From Zeugodacus cucurbitae (lineage: Eukaryota > Arthropoda > Insecta > Diptera > Tephritidae): a stretch of DNA of 64,000 bases. The stretch's first letter is position 1. Each line of letters opens with the position of its first letter. The notes under the pieces were generated by a model. That model searched no databases, was not told where the DNA came from, and saw only the letters and a program-made list of their open reading frames with translations. Location: positions 11,032,001-11,096,000 of the forward strand of contig NC_071671.1 of the NCBI RefSeq assembly GCF_028554725.1, written 5' to 3'. The translations under genes and the position numbers were made by a program. Positions 22,531 to 34,499 of the stretch are shown here, piece by piece.

Positions 22531-23240
22531 ATAGAAGCTAAAACGTGAAAACCAAGTGTGAAGGTGTTGAGTGAGCGCGAGCGGCAGAGGGCGAGCGCAG
22601 TGCGCGAGAGCAATATGAAACTATTTACTAACTACAACAAAACAAATAAAGCTCAAATGGAAAAGGCAGAAGCGAGCAAAATAAAATTAAAATTGAAAGA
22701 GACAAAAAAACCGTTTTGAATAGCGACACGGAAGCGCTAAAACTGAATCACGTGCATACAGTTAACACAGAAGAATTCCGCCACACACGAAACCACTCTT
22801 TTACACATACACACATGCAGACAACAAGAGACACACACATGTAGACAACATATTATTTGGCCCACTGACTGAGTGGCGGTCATACGCCACATAAGTAGCC
22901 GAAGAATATTTGATTGAATTCTCGCAGCCGCCACACTGACTGCTCGGGCATGGCGGTGACAGCGTTGGAGCCGACGCTGGTCAGTCGAGTGGACGAGCGA
23001 AATGTGTTGTTGACTTTTTACCTTATTTTTATTACACATTTTCGATTTCGGCTTTTGGCTGGTTAATATAGGTGCCAAAATGAGCGCGCAAGCAACAACA
23101 ACAAAAAGTGACACAAAAAAATCTACAACAAAAATAACAGCAAAAACAACATTTTGTGTGTCACTACGTCAAACCGCAAAAAGCGCTGCGCCAGTAAGAA
23201 TATGTGGCAAAAAGGAGTGAAAAAAATAATAAATAAAAAA
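22531..23240. promoter_or_regulatory. GC-richer block with AGCGCGAGCG-type motifs, candidate regulatory DNA
   Basis: Contains GAGTGAGCGCGAGCGGCAGAG followed by CGCAGTGCGCGAGAGC at about 22570-22612 and a CG-rich part at 22920-23000 that includes an Inr-like TCAGTC at 22981. Long CA-repeat-derived minus frames (22737-23114) look spurious. No DPE at the expected spacing was clear to me. Confidence 0.3.
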
Positions 23241-24330
23241 TAAATAAGCTGAATATGCATGTAAAACGCGCCAGTGAAACGAAAAAAATATGAGTACATA
23301 CAGACACATATGTGTTAAATAAGGAAGTGTGTGTATGGCAGTTATATGAAAAAAAAAGATACTGTAAACCTGCTCTCGACACTAAATTTGGAAGCTGTTT
23401 CAAAGAGCTGCTGCTTTGTTCAGCGTGTTGGCTTGATTTCGTAAGACGAAATTCACCTGTGTTTATTGCCAAATATTGTCCGTATAAATGACGCTAACAA
23501 GTTAACGGTAATATAATCTGAAACTAGCTTTTTCATAAGCCATTTCAGTTAGACATTAAAAAAAATTTAAGTGTATTGAACTGTTAAAATAGAAATTCAA
23601 GATTTGCTCTTTAAATTAAAAATTAAAAATATACCAAAAACGATGTGCCACACCCTCTTTGCTAGGCTCAGCTAGCATGGTAATCAAATAGTTTACATAG
23701 CGAGTACATACAAACGCAAAAGTACACAGCGCCATTACATCGATTATAATAACACAGTTTACTATTTGCTCACTGCAATGCCGATTGCATTCGCAATGCA
23801 GTGGAGAGCGCCACACACTCGCTCTACAGCGCTCTCGTGCACTCGCCGATATGTAATATAGTATATGTACTTACAACTGTGGTGATATGTAATGGATATA
23901 ACGTAATACGTAATTGCGTGGGCGAGTTGATTGCTTGTTTATTGTTGTTGTTGGTGGCCAAACAAAACCAACTACAAATCGGAACATGAGAATAAAAAAA
24001 TTATTTTTAGCAGCAAAAGAAGGGCGCGCACTCAGCTCTGAAAATGTGAATGTAAGTTTAAAAAGGATTGTTTCCTAATTCTTCAATAAGAGTTTGTTTA
24101 TCAAATCTTAATGTGGGGATGTCAATATCTTTAAAAAGTTCAAAGCTTAGCGAAAACCGATACTTTCAGTGTATTATGGGTTTCATCGAAAATATATACT
24201 CAAAATATTTACGGAATGCAATTTTAGTAATTTTTTATGTTTCAGTCGCTTTAAGTCCTCATCAGATATTTAAAAGGACCTTAGTGATACGATAGGAGTG
24301 ATAGTGGATGCATCAACGATTCTCTGGAGA
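23241..24330. other. Non-coding stretch without recognisable gene
   Basis: AT-rich, with a moderately GC-rich island at 23760-23860 (GCAATGCAGTGGAGAGCGCC). No coding homology recognised. Confidence 0.35.
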
Positions 24331-24339
24331 CACAGAGGG

Positions 24340-24870
24340 TATGTATTTAACGGTCGACATCGTTCAAAAAACATTTTTCGAGCCAACGAATGAGGAAATT
24401 GCGGTATGTATGGGCGAAAAGCATGGGAATTGGTTGATAGATTAGTGGCAGGCCGTAATTTTCTCGGATGAATACAAGTTTCATATCTTTGGATCAGATG
24501 GTATCCGCCATGTATGGAGCAAATTTGACGAACGGTTCAGCGGAGAATGGCTAAAAATAATAGTATGTCAGCTAGTAAGCAGGATGGTCTGGGGCTGTTT
24601 TTTATCTCATAATGGATGGTAACATCGTAAGTATTTTTTTTAATTATACTACCTTTTATCAATATTATTAATAACCAATTTTGGTCCTCTTCCTTGTTTT
24701 TTTTCAACTTCGCGATTTTATGACTTAAATAGGAACAAAACAGTTGGCATGGTCTGGGAACAGCCAGAATTAAACCCGATCGAAACACTGTGGGCAATTA
24801 TGAAAAACAGAACCAAAAGGAACTGGAACTTTTGAAGAGGTGGCATTATGACATAGAGGTGGGATTATCC
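24340..24870 (+). pseudogene. Tc1-like transposase relic, copy 1
   Basis: Broken frames carry FFEPTNEEIAV, WQAVIFSDEYKFHIFGSDG (first catalytic Asp of DD34E) and VWSKFDERFSGEW, then MVWGCF. After about 110 bp of AT-rich filler replacing the region around the second Asp, PELNPIETLWAIMKNRTKRN supplies the Glu of the triad. The gene is inactive through stops and the internal loss. It is 5'-truncated and no inverted repeats were located. Confidence 0.72.
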
Positions 24871-25055
24871 CAAACGCTTATGTTGTCAGTGCTAACAAGG
24901 ATTATGGTGGTCATTAATGCAAGCGGAGTCGGAACAAAATATCGATTGAATATTTCCCCAGTAGATAGTGTCATATGTATGTACTTTCCCGTTTCTTGCG
25001 TGGATTCATTTTAAAAAAGTAAAGTGAGGAAAATTCGAACATGAAATTATATTTT

Positions 25056-25537
25056 ATTTGCAATGAGCTAAAACTTGATTAAGACCTCTAGTCTTTTGTG
25101 TCCGATGTCTTTCTATCTGATTATGAAGGCGTTGGGAACGCTCTGAGTTCGACGCCCTAGTGCGAGCTTGGATATTTTTAATATTTTGTTCATCAAGCCG
25201 CTGCACATGCTCCGTACTCGACTCTCAAGCGCGTACTTGGGAGGTTTTGAAATTTTGTTCAGCAAGCAGCTGCGAGAGCTCTTTACTCGACTCTCTGGCA
25301 CGCGATTACGATACGAAGAGAATGATTTGCAAGACGATTTTCAGTTTTAGATTAAGATTCTCCTTCTCGGAGTTTTTTTTGATACCCTCACCTGGGAACT
25401 ATTTCCAGAAAGTTGACACTCGGGGTGAATGTAGCTTTCCAATGGTGAAAGAATTGTTGAAATCGGCCCAGTAGTTTTTGAGTTTATTCATTACAAACAT
25501 ACATACAAATCTTTTCTCTTTATAATAGTAGTATATA
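25056..25537 (-). mobile_element. Helitron 5' end with N-terminal repeat-coding fragment
   Basis: On the minus strand the element begins at 25537 with TCTATATACTACTATTATAA preceded by A, the A/TC arrangement of a Helitron 5' end. It continues with AAAGAGAAAAGATTTGTATG and a TACTGGGCCGATTT block typical of fly and moth Helitrons as I remember them. Further in, a minus frame (with one TGA) encodes three roughly 25-residue repeats ending SSTEHVQRLDEQNIKNIQA and NSERSQRLHNQIERHRTQ, resembling the Arg/Gln-rich N-terminal repeats of Helitron replicase. Rep and helicase domains are absent. The 3' end was not located. Confidence 0.55.
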
Positions 25538-25997
25538 GATTACAAATCCAAACTTTCATTTTCACTATTTTTCTTGAAAGAATAATTTAGTTCATAATTT
25601 ACATTTTCCTACCGATAGGTTTTTTATGCCCAATACTGTATACGTCTATATCAATCTCCTAAAATACTAAAAGCGACCAATAGAACAGTGCAACAAGAAC
25701 TCTCTGAATATACCTCATTTCAATTTCAGTAAAATGCATTCATGTAAAATCAATGTCAACCGAGAATTGTATGAAAACTTTATTTTGTTGATATTTAATG
25801 TCACATTAAACTGTCATTAAAGTGATCTTTTATTATATCTCCTAATTGACAACACATAGAATCGTTCCAATTACCTAAAAAATTCCTGATCCTGACTTTA
25901 ATTCCTTAGAACTTGATCACCACTCAAACAATGGTTATTGTTCTAAAATACTGCGATTTTAACAACTAAAAAATGTCAGCTAAGGTTTCTCTTTACA

Positions 25998-26601
25998 TTG
26001 GGCCTAATCATTGTATCTGTTTCGATCCAAAAATTTTACTTCGGAATCATTGAAACTGTATCGAAAATAAAATTTACGATCAATTTGAACGTGGCTAATA
26101 GATGTCGCTAATTACGAAATCATTGAATCCGCAAATTCCAAAATTTTGGACGAAATCTAACCGTTGGTGAATGAGTAGCAGAAATGTAAAAGAAATAAAT
26201 CAATTATAAGTTTTTATGTAAATAATTACTAATGACGGACTAAATTATGTTTTAAATGATTATTTTAGAGCCAAGAGACAAAAACAGACTAACAAAAATA
26301 AATTGAAGATGTTTAAAAGCGATACAAAGTTCTCCCTCGAAATAGCGAAAGAATTTTCTCAAAGAATTTCAGGCGAATTAAATATTTTTTGGAAGAAATT
26401 TCACAATAGTTAAAGGTCAGTTTTAATTTTTTGAACCAAAAAATGTCTCGCATTTGTCGATAAAGGTCGATGAAGCAGTTTACATTCTCACTTTGTGGTA
26501 AAGCAGTTTATCGACGAAATCAATGATTGCATTAATATTTTCGATCGAAAATCTTTATCGTATCGAAATCGCCTTCGCTGCGGGATCAATGATTAGGCCC
26601 A
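25998..26601. mobile_element. 603-bp element with terminal inverted repeats, non-coding
   Basis: The left end TGGGCCTAATCATTG (25999) is repeated in inverse orientation as CAATGATTAGGCCCA (ending 26601). Inside, ATTTTCGAT and TATCGAAA-type motifs recur in both arms, but no frame resembles a transposase. It is read as a MITE-like, non-autonomous DNA transposon. The target-site duplication is unclear, so the superfamily is open. Confidence 0.6.
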
Positions 26602-28590
26602 TTATTATTTTTTAATTTGTGTAAGAAGTATAGATATTAGAGTACTTTTGATTAACTTTTATACAGACCTTCCAATCTTCTAGCAGCCGTTGTTATTGAC
26701 TTTCGATATAGATTTCCGAGCACTGCATTAATCCCGAATTTGAGATAGTTTCAATAGAGTTACAGTTAATCCAGTTAATGTGTTTTATTTGTCGATTTTA
26801 TAACGATATACATATATTTATGTATATTTAACTTTATACATATAACTTTAGTTGTTTGCAATTTATTTTAGAATTTTATTTTTGAACACAAGCACTCAAC
26901 TTTTAACACGCTCCACATTTTTCACGCGATTCTTTTTTATTTGTTTAATGAAATATGTGGAATCAATAAAATTTATTTATGCTTTTTCTGAATCTTCAAT
27001 TCACACTTTTTATATATTTTTTTCATATCTTCTCCATTCTTACTGTACATTAGCTTCTTCAGCTTCGTTGCATTTGTCACTTTCCTTTTGTCTTTTTGTT
27101 TTTTTAGTATTTTTTTTTTTTGCCTACACAGAGAAGAATAAGGAATAGAAACATAATAATGATTGCACTAATAAAAAACGAGACGACACAATAACAACAA
27201 CAACATAGTTGTTGTAATGCCGAACACACATTTGATTTCGTAGCGTCGTCGTCGTCGTATTAGGACGAGAGACGGCATTGTAGAACATTTCGGAATGATC
27301 TGCACATATGAAAACGATACACTTAACGATGAACGAAAACCACTGCATACTAAGCACCATGCAAGCGTACATACATACATGAATACAAATGTACGAACAG
27401 TGTAGTAGATATGTGCAATGGATGTACGGATGCACAGAGAAAAAAATGAATGAGAACACAATAGCATTGCTTGCATACAAATGTCAAGTATGGATGGATG
27501 TATGTATGTTTGAGAGTAGATATGAATGTAGCATGCGAAAGACGACGTAAAGCGATAAATGAAAGTAGTGCTTGTGAGGGAGTGCATACACAACCACATG
27601 CAGATGTATGTATGCACGTAAGTATGCTTGGGGTTTGACGTTGTCGGCGAGGGCGAAGGGCGGCGGTGGTAGTAGTGACTCCGGCTCCGACTCCTGTGAC
27701 GACTAAAATGTTAATACAAGTTTACATTCGATGTTATTGTTTTTGTCGCGTATGCTGAAAGGTGTTTTATTTGTTGTTGTTGGCTAGAACGTCTGTTCAT
27801 TTATGTTGAGCTGCATTTTATTGATGTTGCCTTGTCTGTTTGTTTGTTGTTGGGATGCGCGTGCGAGACAGTACTGCAATGTTGTGAAAGCCGTCTGCAG
27901 ACGGGAGTGACGGGCGTAGGTGCAGTCGATTACATTTAAGTGTATATAGCTCTGTATGTTTGAACACAAGTATGCTCGTTGTTACTTTCTGAATTGCGCC
28001 TGTATGCTTACGCACACACACATACGCACGAGGGTACTGAAAGCATTAAAAAACGCGCCGTGAATTCACAATCACTTAGCACACGAAATTCAACATGCGT
28101 ACGCTAGAAATACCGAAAATTAAATGCAAAAACAAAAATAATTGCAGCGCTGATCGGTCAAACGCGTTGTTGCTTAATTTTTCAGCTGTTTGTTGTAGTA
28201 ACTTTTTTTATTTTATTTCACATTTTAATTCACTGTATTTTTTTTTTTTTTTGCTGAGACTTGCAAGTACTTGTTTTTGCAATTTTTTGTTGTCACAAAT
28301 TTTTAGTTTTTTTTTAATTATTTTTAAATTATTTTTTTATTTTTTTATTACAAATTTTTATATTGCCGGTTTTTCAATGATTTATTTTTTGAGCACTTCG
28401 ATATGTAGAAACATCCTTATTATTATTTAACCATTTTTAATAATTGTAAAGGAAACAGAAATAAGCATAAATACAGAAGGAAACCAGAATCCATATTCAT
28501 ATCCATAATTTCCATAACCAGATAAAGCGTCTTTCCAACAGAGATTACTGCAATAAAAGAAAGCATCCTCGAAAAGGGTGTTTACGACGA
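26602..28590. other. Non-coding stretch without recognisable gene
   Basis: Contains poly-T runs (27100-27121, 28230-28350), CATA/GTAT simple repeats near 27370 and 27500-27520, and a GC-richer spot at 27640-27700. Several frames of 100-150 codons on the minus strand are low complexity (Tyr/Ile/Cys-rich) with no domain. Confidence 0.35.
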
Positions 28591-29265
28591 GAAACATATA
28601 TGTATATTTTTACAGACAGCCAAACGGCTTTGAAATCCCTTAAGACCCTAAGGATTTCCTCTAAGATAGTAAAAAAATGTCATGAGCTATTACTACATGA
28701 TAAACCTGCACTGGGGTCAAGGACACAGTGATATTCCAGGTGACTGCGAAACCAATGAACTAGCCAGATTAGCCACAATCTTGCAATTGGCTCCCAGTAT
28801 ATGGGATATGCATACATATGCATGCCATTGTCCACTTGTAGACTTTTAATTGATAAACAGGCCATAGATTGTGATAAGTCCCGGTGGAAAAAATAGATGA
28901 CTTGCTCAACAAGCTGTCAAACGTGGACTGATTGGAATAAAGGACGTATGTACCTGCCGGCTATTGAAATTTAAAAATAATGACATAAGAACTCTAGTAG
29001 ATCATAGTCTGAAAAGAAGAAGAAGAAAGACTCGCCGACAGACTGTGGATACTAAACTATGCCTACTGTAGGAGTTGAAAAGAAGTAGAAGAAGGAGAGA
29101 CTGTTGTATATTTTCCATGTGACTGCAAAGCATTGTACAGGAAAATAATCACAACAATCGGACACGGTTTTTCGACGACATTTCGAAGGTTGCACACAGC
29201 AAACTTGTTCAATTTCATAAAGGCCATAGAGATTGATTATCTCGACTAGTCGGGTTTATCGAAAT
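28591..29265 (+). pseudogene. Non-LTR retrotransposon RNase H and C-terminal fragment (Jockey/I-like)
   Basis: Frames on the plus strand give IFTDSQTALKSLKTL (RNase H Asp motif), then GQGHSDIPGDCETNELARLA (the second RNase H motif, normally WVPGHS), then a CCHC-like end with ETVVYFPCDCKALYRK. This order matches the pol C terminus of Jockey/I-type elements carrying RNase H. Several stops and frameshifts (for example after LHDKP) show decay. No RT domain or poly(A) tail is evident; a GAAGAAGAA run occurs internally. Confidence 0.65.
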
Positions 29266-29371
29266 TTAACAAAGGTCGATGGTTTGTTAAATGTTTCTTA
29301 TTAGAAATGCTTTAGGAAGATGAGAAAACGAAACTGAAAGAACTGAGGAGTGTAAATAAATGAAGATTATA

Positions 29372-29879
29372 CAGTGGAACTTTCATAACTCGAACTTCTA
29401 TAACTTCTATTTAATACAAAATTCTTTCCATAACTCGAACTATTGAATGGGCAATATATGTAAGTCAAATTTCATACAATTTTCTCTCTATAAATCGAAC
29501 ATTTCGACCAAAGCATAATACAAAATTTAAAATTTTATTAGCGAGGCAGAATTTTAAATGAGCCTCTCTATATCCTAAGGAGGCGAACAAAAAATATGAT
29601 ATTTAACTTATGGATTGTATAAATTATATAACAAGGGCATGGGATACAGACGTCAAGAGCCAAACAATAGTAAAGTGCAACAATCAAAATTACAGAATTT
29701 ATGCTTTAAGATTATATACTTAAAACTTTCTGCGAAGTAAATATATAAAACTGTGTATAAATCTATATTTTACACGTTTTAAAAAATTGAAAGTTTTAAT
29801 GAAAATTCTATAACTCGAAGTCTCTCTAACTCTAGTTTTTTTGTGGATTGTGGTGATTCGAGTTAGAGAAGTTCCACTG
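29372..29879. mobile_element. pogo-like MITE, copy 1 (508 bp)
   Basis: Flanked by TA (29370-29371, 29880-29881). The ends are CAGTGGAACTTTCATAACTC and its inverse GAGTTAGAGAAGTTCCACTG. Internal sequence is AT-rich with further CTCGAA motifs and no open frame. The CAGT ends plus TA target site are those of pogo/Tigger-type elements. Two related copies lie at 47841-48291 and 55640-55809. Confidence 0.82.
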
Positions 29880-29881
29880 TA

Positions 29882-30477
29882 TACAAATATATCGTTATAT
29901 TATCTTGAAGCTTGATTATCCTAGAGACCCATTCAAGAGCTGGACATAAATATACGATTTCGAACACTTTGTTACACCTTTTGATAGACAATGAACTGAA
30001 CAAAGTTTCTTGTAAAATTTTCTCATATTTATACTTGAATCAAAAGGACTACTATGGAAAGTCTCATATATTTCTTTGAATTTGGAGACTTATATATTTA
30101 AATTGTCAGCGTTTCTCAAAATCGCCGCGATTTCAATCTAATCCATTCTAATCTCCTGTCTGCATTCGATTACAAGTGAGTTTTGCTAAAACCTTTCTAC
30201 TTGTGGACTTGATATGGTTTCTTTTTGCATCAGGTTTGTTTGCAGCTATCGGTTAAGTAAGCATTGATTTTTGGAAATACCCAACAAAATCATATCTTTA
30301 GTCAGAGAAACGTCCACAATTTGATGATATTGGCCGAAGATCTCTTTTTGTTTTTTACTGAAATTTCGTATGACGTTTAAACGGAAAAGATACCTATATT
30401 GCTCTTGGTAGACAACATTTTTATCCCCAATGATTAAAATTTCGTGTCATAAGTAGATTAAGCTTCAAACGTCAGAA
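29882..30477. other. Non-coding stretch without recognisable gene
   Basis: AT-rich; it may include the 5' part of the Harbinger relic that follows, but no motif is readable. Confidence 0.3.
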
Positions 30478-30665
30478 GTGGATTCCAGAGGAGCAAAACT
30501 TTACTTTGTGCAAAAATTGGAATACCAGGAATAGCAGGATGCATTGAGGGAACTCATGCAGCTTTGATAAAAACGCTTTGTGAACGAAAATTTTCTTTTT
30601 CATAAAGGATATGATTATACGAGTGAATTCTTATTGTGTTTCTAGACTTCTTCTTGAGTTTCGGA
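30478..30665 (+). pseudogene. PIF/Harbinger transposase scrap
   Basis: One frame reads KIGIPGIAGCIEGTHAALIK, matching the GxIDxTH catalytic block of Harbinger transposases but with Glu in place of the usual Asp. After a frameshift it continues NENFLFHKGYDYTSEF, matching the N/RKGY-S motif. Only about 60 codons are recognisable. The rest of the gene is lost. Confidence 0.55.
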
Positions 30666-31500
30666 AACATGTAGTGTGGGTTTGCTGCTCTTGTGGTAAC
30701 CACGGCTTGCCTGCTTGTCTGTGGACGTACTTCCATCGATTCACTAGTTTTATGCCCCAAAACTTTGAGAGTCTTGAATGCCCTCAACGGTCGTGAAAAT
30801 TCCACAAATGCGGGCTACACACTCCAAATAACTTTGTATATGAAAAACTTGAAGGTACCATATAAATACCACATGTTCTAACTCTCGGAGAGGTTGGATT
30901 CTGTTTCGTAGTTTAATTTGTAATATGGGTTATTATGTTATGTGGCTAATACAATTCTTTTTTACTTTATAACTGCTATTATGTATGTTTTATTTCAGCG
31001 TTGATTTATAATTATGAATTTATATTGACACTTTTATTAAAAAACGCAGCAAATTACATGGAAATGCATACAGATTAATATTTTTAGTGCAATAATGTTG
31101 CAGCAACACGTATTTATAAAAAATATACCACAAAAATATGTATTTTTATGCAATAATTGCTCTCTACAAATCCAAAAAAACCACACACTTTTTTCATAGA
31201 AACACTATACACCTTCAAATTTATTTTAATACTACTTTCCATTTGTTTTCGCCGTCAACAATTGTTATTCAATGCACTTCACTTTGCGTACAACGCGTTT
31301 TTCCTAACTTTTCTCAATGAATTCACTACCGAATTCTACTAGAATTTCTCTTTTCTTACACTTAAACTTTAGCATGCACTTCAGCTGGCCTGCTCACCAG
31401 GTTCGGACCGTAAAAATATTGCATTTTGCAGACACTTTTAACTATTAGAAGAAGCCTGCATGCCACCAAATGGTTATTGCCAACTAATACGAGCAAGAAC
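30666..31500. other. Non-coding stretch without recognisable gene
   Basis: Unique AT-rich sequence; no supported coding or repeat content. Confidence 0.3.
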
Positions 31501-32363
31501 GTTTGCTGCGCGACTCTCACACGGAGACCAACGAAAATAACTAACTAACTAAAACGTTGAAGCCAGCGAGTTAGTTTATCGGACAGTCAGCAGCAGCAGC
31601 AGACAGACGGCCAACTACAGCTAAATGCATACTCATGCACATGTATGTGTGTGTTTGTGTTTTAGTAGTTGCATATGTACGAATTCGCATTGCTAGTTTA
31701 GAGATGGAAAAAATCCGCAACAGCAGCTCAGCGCAGAGTTAAGTCCGCATACACACACACACGCTTATAATATTCAACTGTGTCCGTCCATCGATTTTAT
31801 TGTTTTGCTTCAGCGTTTCTCAACGCGTACACGTTTATATTCCGCTGTCCGTTCAAACGACCGACCGTTGTTCACTACCAATTGGGCTCATACTCGTACA
31901 TTGCTATTAGGGCCAAGACTTGCCGACTCGGCCGTTTAGGCAGTGCACTTGTGTATGTGTGAGTGTGAGTTGGAAAATGCATTGTATGCAGCCGCTCTCG
32001 GCAGTAGTTTTGCGCTCTCTTCATCATACGCTCTCCTGCAATTGCAGTTATCAATTTGTTTTGTTTATATTCGCCTCCACACGCGGCGGCAATTTGACAG
32101 TTGTGGAGAGCGCAAGAGCGCAACATCGCTCTCATGCTCTCATTCCATTTCAAAAGCCAATTCGCTCTGCCTTTTAACGTGTCTTTCGTAACTTCTTTCA
32201 TTGTTGCTATTATTATGGACGGGCGCTGCCAGCGTCGCTGCTCTGACTTTTGCTTTGCTTTTACAGCTGTTGTTGTTGCTATTGTGCCGCCGTAGACGCG
32301 AGCTTCCGCACCACCGTCGTTCTCGCCGTATTATGTACTTTTCCCTACGGATGCGCTTGTATA

Positions 32364-32383
32364 TATGTATGTATGTATGTATG
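32364..32383. repeat. (GTAT)n microsatellite
   Basis: About five ATGT units in tandem within the GC-richer block. Confidence 0.7.
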
Positions 32384-32544
32384 ACGGTGAATGCATCGCA
32401 TGGTTGCATCGCTTACTATTGGCAGCAGACAAAGATTTTTCCTACACCCCAAAAAGAATTTTCTGCTCAGCAATTAGCCTGCACACAGACGCGAATGAGC
32501 ACAACTCACTGTGTGTTTATTCCCACACATTATTACACAAACCT

Positions 32545-32571
32545 ACACACACACACACACACACACACACA
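32545..32571. repeat. (AC)n microsatellite
   Basis: An uninterrupted run of 27 bases of alternating A and C, followed by a short (TA)n run at 32583-32596. Confidence 0.92.
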
Positions 32572-33252
32572 TACCCATATGTATATATATATATATGTAT
32601 GTACGTATGCACAGCAGTACACTAAAAGCAAAGCGATTTCCACTTTTTCCACGGCACAAATTTTCACTGGCTTTTCACACGTCACACTTGCTTTATTTAC
32701 CTTCGTTCTTCACACCACACACTTCGCGTTTTCGTACAGATTTTGCATTTATTTATGTTTTTCGTTTGTTTCACAAATTCTATTTGTTTATTAACAATTT
32801 TTCACTTTGTCGCACAACAAAACACACACGACACGAAATTCGCTCACATTTCTATCGCTCGCCGCAGCACAATAACCAACAATAACTACAAACTGCCTAT
32901 TGCTGGCTATTTCAAATGTATATTCTCTGCTTTTCTTTGCTCGCCTCGTTTGTCTATTTCTGACATTTCGTTTTGTTCGCCGCATTCGCTCACTGCCCAC
33001 ACTGTTGTTGTCGCTGTCGCTACTGTTGCAACACAGTGCTGCATTGTCAATATGAGCGCGCTCTCTCTTTCGCTATGTGGCTCTCTCGAAAGTATGTCAT
33101 TCAATGTGGTTGTTATTGTATTTATTTTGTTTACGTGCTTGAAAGCGCAAGCGCTATTCAATATGTCTCGCACAGCGTTGCCAGCAGTGAATTGTGGGTT
33201 TTAGTTTAGGCGAGAACTTAATAGGGAGTGAAACATAAACTGTTTGGTTGAT

Positions 33253-33773
33253 AAGAATTATCGATATATAGTTTCTGAAGTGATACTTTCTAGAGAGTTA
33301 TTAGAGAACAAAATTGTTTCTATGAATATTCCGCTCGAAAAAATATTCGATCATACTACCGAAGTATAACGGAGTTATTATCGTGACCAAGTCTCCAATG
33401 GCTTTAAGAGAAGTTCTATAAGTATCCAAAACAAAATAAGAATTATCGTTATATAGATATATTTGAACTGATACTTTCTAGAGAGTTATTAGAGAAAAAA
33501 TTGTTTTTATAAAAATTACCATCGAAGAAATATTCGACTCTACTACTGAAGTGCTTTAAGGGAAGCTCTATAAGAATCCAAAACAAAATAAGAATTATCG
33601 ATATATAGTTTCTGAACTGATACTTCCTAGAGAGTTATTAGAGAACAAAATTGTTTCTATGAAAATTCCGCTCGAAGAAATATTTGACTATACTAGCGAA
33701 GTATAACGGTGTTATTATCGTGACCAAAATGGCCAATGGCTTTAAGAGAAGCTCTATAAGTATTCAAAACAAA
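33253..33773. repeat. Tandem array, about 185-bp unit, three copies
   Basis: Units start with AAGAATTATCG at 33253, 33438 and 33590. Each contains CTAGAGAGTTATTAGAGAA, ATTCCGCTCGAA-like and CTCTATAAGTATCCAAAAC-like blocks. The middle unit has a 33-bp deletion (the TATAACGGAGTTATTATCG segment). No coding capacity. Confidence 0.85.
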
Positions 33774-34499
33774 CTTCTATCGAATCATTGAGTTGCTTAG
33801 ATCAAAGCGGAATCAACGAGAAGTCAGTGTAAAATAATTGTTTTTTAAAGAGTTCGGGTTTGAGTGAGTGATCAATTTATAGCAGTTACTGGGGAATTCA
33901 AATCGCTGATATTTATTCACTCAGTAATCTGAAAAGTCGGTTAAATATTGAAACTTCCATTAGTCAATAGTCCAGTTCAGGCGTAATTCTTGAAATTTGT
34001 CATTTTAGACTTCAGTCAGTCTTCCCCACGACAGTTGGGTCTCCATAACCGAAAATGACCCCGACTTTTATTCGGATAAAGACTGTCAACTCAACAGCAC
34101 TCCGTTTAATTTTAAGAGGAATGCTTTCAGGTACTATAACAAGACCTTTGACACCTTTAGTTGACTGTAAAATAAATGGGTTAACTTTCTGAACTCTCAT
34201 GCGGTAACTTAGTCTGTGTTACATGAGAAAAGAACTTTATATCGATACAATAATCGATCTGTTTCCGAATGTATTTGGACTGTAAAATGAGAAATATTGA
34301 AATATATAATACGACAGTTTAGTAACAGGAGTATATTTTTTAGTTCGATTGATAGAGCAGTTAGGAACCCCATAAAATAGATATATCGTTCCCAATTTTT
34401 ATGAAACTTTGACAGTTCTCTCGGATATTCTCGAAGCATTTCGTCAAGTTCTATTTCACCACTACTGTCCTAATATCGCTGAAAAATAATATTTCGAAT

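Larger units (their letters stand above)
31501..33210. promoter_or_regulatory. GC-richer block with CA-rich motifs, candidate promoter or enhancer DNA
   Basis: Many AGAGCGC/GCGCTCTC motifs occur on both strands (for example about 32010, 32105 and 33057), together with CAGCAGCAGCAGC (31594) and an (AC) microsatellite. Several long overlapping frames on both strands reflect composition, not genes. Paired GAGAGCGC-like motifs are typical of fly promoter-proximal or GAGA-factor DNA, which is my inference only. Confidence 0.35.

Noticed and set aside
22981..23014. Inr plus DPE core promoter
   Set aside because: TCAGTC is present, but the bases at the DPE spacing do not match the consensus.
32201..32794. 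197-codon plus-strand frame spanning the AC microsatellite
   Set aside because: It reads through (AC)n as His-Thr repeats and lacks any recognisable domain.
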